From an uncultured Legionella sp. (GTDB lineage Bacteria; Pseudomonadota; Gammaproteobacteria; Legionellales; Legionellaceae), in the NCBI GenBank assembly GCA_903885895.1, contig CAISKC010000074.1, positions 1-8,375 of the forward strand: a DNA stretch of 8,375 nucleotides, written 5' to 3'. Shown here one piece after another: positions 1 to 4,651 of the stretch (within the stretch, counting starts at the first letter, position 1; each line of letters begins with the position of its first letter). The translations under genes were made by a program, and so were the position numbers. The notes beneath the pieces were generated by a model, which saw nothing but the letters and a program-made list of their open reading frames with translations, made no database searches and was not told the origin of the DNA.

Positions 1-469
1 AGCTCGGAAGTTCCTCTATTGGCCCTATATGGTTAGCCCAAATATCACAAAAAATGACCTTATCCCCCCAAGTAGATCGATCTCTGATCTCAGAATTGGG
101 GTCACGTCCTAATATTAAGAGCATATGCTGACCCACTGTGGTACAAGCTATTTCTATAGGATACACATTTTTATGAATAAGATTGGCAAATCCCGCATAA
201 CTGATTTCGGCACAGTTACCGTGGCCATACCGTAATACTGACAGTGCGCGCAAGCTAGCATAGATAGGGAATCTGTTGTTTAAAGCCGCCTGGCCTAATG
301 TTTGTAGGCTGACCATTTGACCCATTGTGACCATCGCGCGTATGACATCAAGACGTTTATAGTCGCTTTTACCTTCGTCCATTTTGGCATTAGACCCAAA
401 TACCAATTGTTGGCGAACTTCCGCTAAAGTTTGTTGGGCCTGTGTTACGTAGTATTCGCGAGATTGCAT
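1..469 (-). CDS. putative C-H-D cysteine protease-like protein, C-terminus cut off by the window edge
   Basis: An open frame starts at the ATG at 469 and runs leftward for 156 codons to the edge without a stop, so the gene is partial. I do not recognise the family with certainty. Three spaced motifs could form a papain- or transglutaminase-fold triad: Cys86 in YGHGNCAEIS, followed by a helix-like stretch; His115 in TVGQHMLLILG, a typical strand after the catalytic His; and Asp142 in KVIFCDIWAN, which resembles the D-x-W strand of several bacterial cysteine-protease effectors. The N-terminal ~80 residues are helical and polar, with no signal peptide or membrane segment, so the product is probably cytosolic or secreted by a dedicated system. 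An extended -10 promoter lies about 30 bases upstream, but no clear Shine-Dalgarno sequence is present. It is divergent from arfB. Function and any effector role are inference; the coding call itself is fairly secure because the frame is open, rich in conserved-type motifs and has its own promoter. Confidence 0.72.
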   Translation of the reverse strand, partial: MQSREYYVTQAQQTLAEVRQQLVFGSNAKMDEGKSDYKRLDVIRAMVTMGQMVSLQTLGQAALNNRFPIYASLRALSVLRYGHGNCAEISYAGFANLIHKNVYPIEIACTTVGQHMLLILGRDPNSEIRDRSTWGDKVIFCDIWANHIGPIEELPS

Positions 470-504
470 TGTTATTCACTATATTTATGTTGATAAAATA
501 ACCA

Positions 505-513
505 ATTATAGCA
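505..513 (-). promoter_or_regulatory. extended -10 promoter for the leftward protease-like gene
   Basis: Read on the minus strand, this is TGC followed by TATAAT, a perfect -10 hexamer with the TGN extension, so a strong -35 box is not required and none is seen at normal spacing. Transcription would start near 498, leaving a leader of about 29 bases before the ATG at 469. Confidence 0.6.
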
Positions 514-616
514 TAAAAGCTGAAAACTCATTAGCAAATGGTATATACATTGTCATGAGGATACATTAGCTTAGGAGGATGTGTCTGATTGAGACCCTAA
601 TATATAAGGCGCTACG

Positions 617-1027
617 ATGCTGCAAATTACAGACAATATCTCAATTCCTGATTCAGAAGTGGAAATGACCGCCATTCGCTCACAAGGGGCAGGTGGACAG
701 AATGTAAATAAGGTTTCCACCGCGATTCATTTGCGGTTTGATGTTGAAAAGTCTTCATTACCAGATGTGTATAAAGCAAGATTACGTCGTACACAAGATT
801 ATCGCATCACGTCTGATGGCACTATTGTGATCAAAGCGCAACAGTATAGGAGCCAAGAACAAAATAGAGCCGATGCACTGCAACGCTTAGTGCGACTGAT
901 TAGAAAAGCCAGTACGGTGCCCAAAAACCGCAGAAAAACCAAGCCCTCCAAACGCTCAATAAGGGACCGGTTAGATAATAAAACACAGCGGGGTCAATTA
1001 AAGAAGTTGCGAAAAGAATTGTGGTGA
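617..1027 (+). CDS. arfB: alternative ribosome-rescue factor ArfB (YaeJ), peptidyl-tRNA hydrolase
   Basis: The 136-residue protein matches ArfB in size (about 140 residues) and architecture. The GGQ catalytic loop is at residues 26-28 within RSQGAGGQNVNKVSTA, the release-factor domain-3 fold covers about residues 4-95, and a strongly basic tail (about 97-136, with KNRRKTKPSKR and a run of Lys/Arg to the end) replaces the codon-recognition domain. Family knowledge: the tail occupies the empty mRNA channel of ribosomes stalled on non-stop transcripts, and the GGQ loop hydrolyses the peptidyl-tRNA, as a back-up for tmRNA. The start at 617 follows a weak AAGG at 606-609. A TGA in the same frame at 587-589 excludes any longer form. 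A stronger AGGAGG at 573-578 is too far upstream to serve this start. The gene converges on the hipA remnant 45 bases downstream, and no terminator hairpin is visible between them. Confidence 0.95.
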   Translation: MLQITDNISIPDSEVEMTAIRSQGAGGQNVNKVSTAIHLRFDVEKSSLPDVYKARLRRTQDYRITSDGTIVIKAQQYRSQEQNRADALQRLVRLIRKASTVPKNRRKTKPSKRSIRDRLDNKTQRGQLKKLRKELW

Positions 1028-1071
1028 ATGATATTGTTTGCGGGACGGATGTATCCAAATTGTTATAAACC

Positions 1072-1212
1072 CTAAATTTCACTCATCCATAAAGTCGATG
1101 AATGCGTTCTTCCAATATAATCAGGAAAATAGGTGAATAGGTAAGTTGTCTTATCCAGTTTTGCTAAGATGCCAGCTGCCATATCATGAACATAAACGCG
1201 TGCTTTTTTCAT
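1072..1212 (-). pseudogene. hipA: truncated hipA toxin remnant (N-terminus only)
   Basis: A 46-codon frame starts at the ATG at 1212, which overlaps the hipB stop as ATGA, the classic hipBA arrangement. An AGAGGA ribosome binding site lies at 1222-1227, nine bases from the start. Residues 1-34 (MKKARVYVHDMAAGILAK, then a TYFPDYIG segment) match the N-terminal subdomain-1 pattern of HipA kinases, in which a short beta hairpin is followed by a 'Y.F.Y.pdYl' motif. After residue 34 the similarity ends and a stop follows at 1072-1074. Full HipA is about 400-440 residues with a C-terminal Ser/Thr kinase domain, so more than 90 percent of the gene is missing and no catalytic part remains. A deletion running up to the arfB 3' end is the simplest explanation. 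The product cannot be an active toxin. The family call rests on pattern memory and on its position behind hipB. Confidence 0.75.
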
Positions 1213-1436
1213 CTGTCATGATCCTCTGTTTGTGGGAACGGCAGTTCCAGTTTCATCTGAATGTTTAAAACGTCTAAAATGCTTAACAAGGTATTCAATT
1301 GGATAGTTTTCTTGGCTTTTTCAATATCGAATACCGCTGTTTTTCCAACACCGGCTAATTTAGCTAATTCTTGTTGGGATAACCCGCTTTTTTTTCGCTA
1401 ATATCGAATTATTTTAGCTATGTCGTCAGATGTCAT
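1209..1436 (-). pseudogene. hipB: hipB-type XRE antitoxin gene broken by an in-frame amber codon
   Basis: The frame runs from the ATG at 1436 to the TGA at 1209-1211 (76 codons) and is uninterrupted apart from TAG at 1398-1400 (codon 13). Before the stop it reads MTSDDIAKIIRY; after it reads RKKSGLSQQELAKLAGVGK, then TAVFDIEKAK and LLSILDVLNIQMKLELPF. This is the helix-turn-helix (Q-Q-E-L-A...G-V-G-K) and C-terminal strand pattern of small HipB/y4mF-type regulators. The interrupted position is normally polar, so a single CAG-to-TAG change would explain the break. No good ATG or GTG restart with a ribosome binding site occurs between the stop and the HTH, so loss of function is likely. A weak AAAGAGA precedes the start. 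In intact systems HipB neutralises HipA and represses its own operon by binding palindromes upstream; two such palindromes are present here. A sequencing error at 1398-1400 would be the alternative explanation. Confidence 0.8.
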
Positions 1437-1461
1437 CGTGTCTCTTTGAAATACCATATAT

Positions 1462-1477
1462 TACTGTTATAGCAGTA
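1462..1477. promoter_or_regulatory. palindromic operator 1 of the hip locus, overlapping the hipB -10
   Basis: TACTGTTATAGCAGTA is an inverted repeat with perfect 5-base arms around a 6-base centre. Dyad symmetry continues outward, with one mismatched pair, to 1455-1484 (CATAT...ATATG arms). On the minus strand the centre contains TGC-TATAAC (1466-1474), a plausible extended -10 that would start transcription near 1459, about 23 bases before hipB. A protein bound here would block that promoter, matching HipB-type autoregulation. The role is inferred from position and from the second copy upstream. Confidence 0.7.
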
Positions 1478-1532
1478 AAATATGCGATATTTGATATCAT
1501 ACAGAGGTTAAGATAATTAAAAATAGCTTTTT

Positions 1533-1548
1533 TACTGTTATGGCAGTA
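1533..1548. promoter_or_regulatory. palindromic operator 2 of the hip locus
   Basis: TACTGTTATGGCAGTA differs from operator 1 by one base in the centre and has identical arms. The two centres are 71 bases apart. It lies only 9 bases beyond the stop of the leftward flavoprotein gene and upstream of hipB. Paired sites at this spacing suit co-operative or looped binding by a dimeric HipB-type regulator; this is inference. Confidence 0.65.
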
Positions 1549-1556
1549 TTCACGTG

Positions 1557-3116
1557 TTATTGTTTGAGTGGAATGCTCTGACGCCAGCGAAAGAGATTGT
1601 CAGGATCATATTTTCTTTTAGTTTGTAATAAACGCGTCACGTTATTGCCATAATAGGCATCTAAATAACGTTTTCCAATATCATAGTCTACTGTGTTGGC
1701 ATAACAATATGCGGAGACATCTGGCTGGATATTTTTATAAAATTGGCGGCTACGGTGAAGTGCTTCTTTTTCTTGCTCCGGATGTTCCCAATAAATGCCT
1801 TGATACCACCAAGTTAAGGCTTTGCGCGGGTAGAATGCGGAATGTCTTAGCGGTACTTTGCCCCCCAGTCCATCGAAATCAAAGAGTACGCGAAGCGTAG
1901 AATGATCATTAATGAGCGTATTAAAAAAGCGCACCATTTTTTTGGTGACCTTGCTGGAAAGTGGCCGCATAATGATATTTGATTTCGTTTTAAGATAGGG
2001 AGCGTCTTGCGTTTCAGCCCAGTATTTGACTAAATCGCCATAGCGACCTGTTGTAATGGTTACTTTGGGGTGCAGAGGTTGAAATGCGGTTTTCCATTCA
2101 TCGAATGTCGCATCATTGACTTTCAGGCCAGCAATACTCATTTCCGCAGATCCATTTGCATAGCGTATGCGCAATTGCGATGTAATAGTAGGGGGAAGTG
2201 TTTGAAACCAGGTTTGCCAAGTTTGAATAATTTTAGGTGCTTTTTTAGCATCCCAATCCCAGGTTAATTCATAATATGTGACGGCAGGAATGTAATACAT
2301 TTTAAAAGTAAAGCCGAGTACAATACCATAAGAGCCATTGCCACTTCCGCGTAGCGCCCAAAAAAGATCAGGATGCGAATGCTCGTTGACTTCTATCACT
2401 TCAGAATTTGCATTCAATAAGGTGATGCTGGTGACGGAGTCGGACGTTAAACCATAAGTCCGGCTCAGTAATCCGATGCCACCGCCTAACGTCAAACCGG
2501 CTACTCCCACATTGGGGCATGTTCCGGTTGGTATAGCAAAATCGAGTTTTCCAAGTGTTTTGATCACGTCACCTAGTCGGCAACCCGCACCAATGGTAAC
2601 CGTTTGGTTTTTCACATCTGGTACGATGGCATTGAAATTGCGCAGATCAAAAATATAGTCCGATGAGAGTGCATTGCCTTCATAGCCATGACCTCCAGAT
2701 CGGATGGAAAAAGCTAGATGATGTTTTTTTAACGCGGAAAGAACGAAACGAGCTTCTTGCTCTGTTTGAGGCGTAAAAATAGCATGTGGGTAGACAGAAA
2801 ATCGTTTATTGGCAGAGAAACGTGCGGATTCATAGTTTGGGCTAGATGGGTAAATTGCGTAAGGGAGATTTTTAAGTTCATCGGGTATCGTAGCGAGCAG
2901 CACCTCAAGATTGGAAGGGGGTGTAACGGTACTTTGTGCATAGGATGTTTTTGAAAGAAACAGCACACTCGTTAATAAGGCGATGTACATCATAAGCAGT
3001 TTCAAATAACGGGCTCTATCAGGTGTTATGCTAGCAATATCTTCCAATTGATGTCCTGTGCAATCCAATGCAATAAAGATTAAAATAGCATAAGATATCC
3101 TGATGTGGGAAGTCAT
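1557..3116 (-). CDS. exported berberine-bridge-enzyme-like FAD-dependent oxidoreductase
   Basis: In the 519-codon frame, residues about 105-275 form a PCMH-type FAD-binding domain and residues about 468-515 the BBE C-terminal domain (YCYANTVDYD, AYYGNN, KYDPDNLFRWRQSI). His143 in RSGGHGYEG and Cys200 in PTGTCPNVGVAG stand at the positions that hold FAD through 8alpha-histidyl and 6-S-cysteinyl bonds in bicovalent BBE/hexose-oxidase enzymes. The GGGIGLLSRTYGLTSD loop and DLFWALRGSGNGSYGIV are also typical. Such enzymes oxidise alcohols, sugars or amines with O2; the substrate here is unknown. The ATG at 3116 lacks a ribosome binding site. An in-frame TTG at 3005 would give MKLLMMYIALLTSVLFLSKTSYA, a clean Sec signal peptide cleaved before QS (residue 61 of the long form); ATGs at 2993 and 2990 are further options. 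I favour a start at 3005-2990. The signal lacks twin arginines. It ends next to hip operator 2 with no obvious terminator. Confidence 0.92.
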   Translation of the reverse strand: MTSHIRISYAILIFIALDCTGHQLEDIASITPDRARYLKLLMMYIALLTSVLFLSKTSYAQSTVTPPSNLEVLLATIPDELKNLPYAIYPSSPNYESARFSANKRFSVYPHAIFTPQTEQEARFVLSALKKHHLAFSIRSGGHGYEGNALSSDYIFDLRNFNAIVPDVKNQTVTIGAGCRLGDVIKTLGKLDFAIPTGTCPNVGVAGLTLGGGIGLLSRTYGLTSDSVTSITLLNANSEVIEVNEHSHPDLFWALRGSGNGSYGIVLGFTFKMYYIPAVTYYELTWDWDAKKAPKIIQTWQTWFQTLPPTITSQLRIRYANGSAEMSIAGLKVNDATFDEWKTAFQPLHPKVTITTGRYGDLVKYWAETQDAPYLKTKSNIIMRPLSSKVTKKMVRFFNTLINDHSTLRVLFDFDGLGGKVPLRHSAFYPRKALTWWYQGIYWEHPEQEKEALHRSRQFYKNIQPDVSAYCYANTVDYDIGKRYLDAYYGNNVTRLLQTKRKYDPDNLFRWRQSIPLKQ

Positions 3117-3144
3117 CTATACTTGTCACTAACGAATTTTCTAA
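3116..3144 (-). promoter_or_regulatory. possible sigma70 promoter for the flavoprotein gene
   Basis: On the minus strand TTAGAA (3139-3144) and TATAGA (3116-3121) are separated by 17 bases, each hexamer matching consensus at four of six positions. Transcription would begin near 3109, inside the ATG codon-proximal region, so the ATG at 3116 would not be on the message; this favours the downstream start that exposes the signal peptide. The hexamers are weak, so this is tentative. Confidence 0.3.
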
Positions 3145-3167
3145 TGGTAGATTAAGCAGGAGATTCT

Positions 3168-3683
3168 ATGTCGGCTCATTCTCAATCTTTAGCAAGCGTC
3201 TTGCGTCCATCCGGATGGCGTTATTACCTTGGGTGGTTCTTTTTTGTTCTCAGCTTTCTTTTACCATTTTTTGCTCCATTGATTTCTTTGTTAAGTATAA
3301 GTAAAACTATGAAGGCTATGTTAATAGGTAGCTTGTTGGTGGGAGTGCCTGAGCTGATAATGGTCATAGCGATTGCGCTGTGGGGGAAAAAAACTTTTGA
3401 TTATTTTATGAGTTATATTTATCGTTTTTTTAAGAGATTTGTACCCAAAGCTCATGTATCACCTGCGCGCTATTACATTGGATTAGTGCTATTAATCAGC
3501 AGTTTTTTTCCGACGTGGATCTTAGCTTATTTTCCAACGATTGTGAGCGATAGTTTACGTATTGCGATTCTGGTGTTTTTCGATGTGATGTTCGTCAGCA
3601 GTTTTTTTGTATTAGGTGGTGATTTTTGGGAGAAGGTGCGGGCACTGTTTACGCCACGAGCTATTACGATACATAAAAAATGA
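3168..3683 (+). CDS. four-helix inner-membrane protein made of two related halves (transporter-suffix-like)
   Basis: The 171-residue protein has four hydrophobic helices (about 19-42, 49-71, 102-124, 130-150) and basic linkers after each pair. Residues 16-88 and 100-162 appear to be two copies of one unit: each opens with R-Y-Y-(L/I)-G before a helix with a Pro-containing end, continues with a second helix, and closes with a Gly and a charged amphipathic helix (WGKKTFDYF... versus GGDFWEKVRALF). The unit resembles the short 'transporter suffix' domain known as a free-standing protein or as a tail on some RND transporters; I am moderately sure of that link and do not know a molecular function. 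The start is well supported: AGGAG at 3158-3162, five bases before the ATG. It is divergent from the flavoprotein gene across 51 bases and shares a terminator with the convergent SRPBCC gene, so it appears monocistronic. Confidence 0.85.
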   Translation: MSAHSQSLASVLRPSGWRYYLGWFFFVLSFLLPFFAPLISLLSISKTMKAMLIGSLLVGVPELIMVIAIALWGKKTFDYFMSYIYRFFKRFVPKAHVSPARYYIGLVLLISSFFPTWILAYFPTIVSDSLRIAILVFFDVMFVSSFFVLGGDFWEKVRALFTPRAITIHKK

Positions 3684-3720
3684 GTATCTATATGTGGGCA
3701 CAAGCCTACATATAGATACT
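3683..3720. terminator. bidirectional hairpin terminator between convergent genes
   Basis: Two 17-base arms (3683-3699 and 3704-3720) pair with a single G-U wobble around an ACAA loop. The hairpin begins at the last base of the rightward stop codon. For the leftward SRPBCC gene it is followed, a few bases on, by a run of six T on the minus strand, the better tail; for the rightward gene the tail (ATATAATTT) is weak. It likely serves both genes. Confidence 0.75.
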
Positions 3721-3737
3721 ATATAATTTGCATTGAC

Positions 3738-4286
3738 TCAGTTTTGAACTGGTGCTTCCACGATGTTTTTCAAACCAGCTAGCGCAGTATCCAGATCTGT
3801 GCCAAGCATGGGTTTGACTAAGAAGTTTGTCCAACGTTTGATATAGTTGCCGTTTGCTTGGCCTTTGTCTGTCCACGTGACATTGGTTGCACCGTGAGCA
3901 GGCGCAAAAGCAATGGTGCCTTGTAGGGTAGATTGTATATATCCCATATCAATAGATAGATCATAGGTGACACCTGTTTGAGGCTCTGCCGCTGTGATTT
4001 GCATCGAACCGGTACCCATTTTTGAGCTGGTCCAAGCTTGTTTAGATCCGACGCCTTCCTCTGATCCTGAATACGTGTAAGCTAACGTTGCATCTTTAGA
4101 AGTATTCCAGGGTGACCATTTTTCCCATTCTTTAAAATTGCTCACATAGGGATATATTTTTTCAGCACTTGCATTAATTTTTATAGAGCGTGAGATGGTC
4201 CATACATCGGAAATGGTATAGCCAACGACGAAAAAGACAACGACTAAAAGCAGCAGAGCTTGGAGTAAAAATTTTAGGATGCGCAT
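3738..4286 (-). CDS. membrane-anchored SRPBCC (START-like) family protein
   Basis: The 182-residue protein has one N-terminal hydrophobic helix (about 4-23, preceded by MRILK), which could be an anchor or an uncleaved signal. A domain of about 150 residues follows with the pattern of polyketide-cyclase-like SRPBCC proteins: a first strand ending in SIKINASAEKIYPYVSN, the FKEWEKWSPW motif at 51-60, a GSEEGVGSKQAW turn, glycine-rich paired strands (MGTGSMQI) and a long C-terminal helix (about 148-177). This fold makes a deep hydrophobic ligand cavity; the ligand is unknown. A GAGGTG ribosome binding site (4291-4296 on the opposite strand) sits four bases from the ATG. A sigma70 promoter overlaps the 5' end of the divergent operon. 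Nothing in the neighbourhood points to a specific pathway. Confidence 0.88.
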   Translation of the reverse strand: MRILKFLLQALLLLVVVFFVVGYTISDVWTISRSIKINASAEKIYPYVSNFKEWEKWSPWNTSKDATLAYTYSGSEEGVGSKQAWTSSKMGTGSMQITAAEPQTGVTYDLSIDMGYIQSTLQGTIAFAPAHGATNVTWTDKGQANGNYIKRWTNFLVKPMLGTDLDTALAGLKNIVEAPVQN

Positions 4287-4300
4287 GGATCACCTCGTAG

Positions 4301-4329
4301 TTGTGATAAATAATCTTATTAAGGATAAT
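4301..4329 (+). promoter_or_regulatory. possible promoter of the 4334-7231 operon
   Basis: TTGTGA (4301-4306) and GATAAT (4324-4329, five of six consensus bases) are 17 bases apart. The predicted transcription start falls at about 4336, on the ATG of the first gene, so the message would be leaderless or the promoter would serve a downstream start. The same bases contain the AAGGA (4321-4325) that could be the ribosome binding site; both cannot be used at once. Confidence 0.35.
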
Positions 4330-4355
4330 ATAGATGAGTGTCTGGTTATATTCAA
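4327..4355 (-). promoter_or_regulatory. sigma70 promoter of the SRPBCC gene
   Basis: On the minus strand TTGAAT (4350-4355) and TATATT (4327-4332, five of six consensus bases) are separated by exactly 17 bases. Transcription would start near 4320 and give a leader of about 33 bases carrying the GAGGTG site. It overlaps the first codons of the divergent gene. Confidence 0.55.
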
Positions 4356-4651
4356 GGTTATCTCGTTGGTCGAAAACGGCTGCGCGTTTTCATCCTATCT
4401 ATTTGCCTGAATTACAGAAACAATTAACGATGATAGGGTGGATTTATAAAACGAGCTTGGATATTTCTGCACAATTTATTGCATGGCATACCCAATTGAT
4501 GCAACAATTTGAGCTGAAGCGTCATAGTCTGACAAAGCGTTTCGGTGCTGATTTATTTATGAAAATGTATGTAGGCTACCAGCAATTGTTAACGATGTTG
4601 TTAGTACAAAAAATAAGCGGGATCGTGGTTTGCGCGACTCGTAATGGATGA
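4334..4651 (+). CDS. hypothetical protein, first gene of the ABC exporter-nudC operon
   Basis: I do not recognise this 105-residue protein. It is basic, predicted mostly helical, with no signal peptide or clear membrane segment; two amphipathic helical stretches (about 23-57 and 68-95) carry regularly spaced hydrophobic residues and several Gln (ELQKQL, TQLMQQFEL, GYQQLLTMLL). This looks vaguely like phasin- or coiled-coil-type small proteins, without real evidence. The ATG follows AAGGA at 4321-4325 with an eight-base gap. Its stop overlaps the ABC exporter start by eight bases, which implies translational coupling and supports its being a real gene. It could be a small partner of the exporter. 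The short 47-base divergent gap holds the promoters for both directions. Confidence 0.7.
   Translation: MSVWLYSRLSRWSKTAARFHPIYLPELQKQLTMIGWIYKTSLDISAQFIAWHTQLMQQFELKRHSLTKRFGADLFMKMYVGYQQLLTMLLVQKISGIVVCATRNG

Noticed and set aside
573..668. A 29-codon upstream ORF starting at the ATG at 579, directly after AGGAGG, overlapping the arfB start.
   Set aside because: The AGGAGG touches the ATG with no spacer, which is too close for normal initiation, and the peptide shows no recognisable feature.
2729..2968. A 79-codon leftward open frame inside the flavoprotein gene, and several similar short frames on both strands of other genes.
   Set aside because: They lie wholly within well-supported genes in other frames, have no ribosome binding sites of note and give low-complexity or motif-free translations.
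3123..3153. Possible promoter for the 3168 gene from TTGTCA (3123-3128) and TAGATT (3148-3153).
   Set aside because: The spacing of 19 is long, the -10 is poor and the predicted start would fall on the ribosome binding site.
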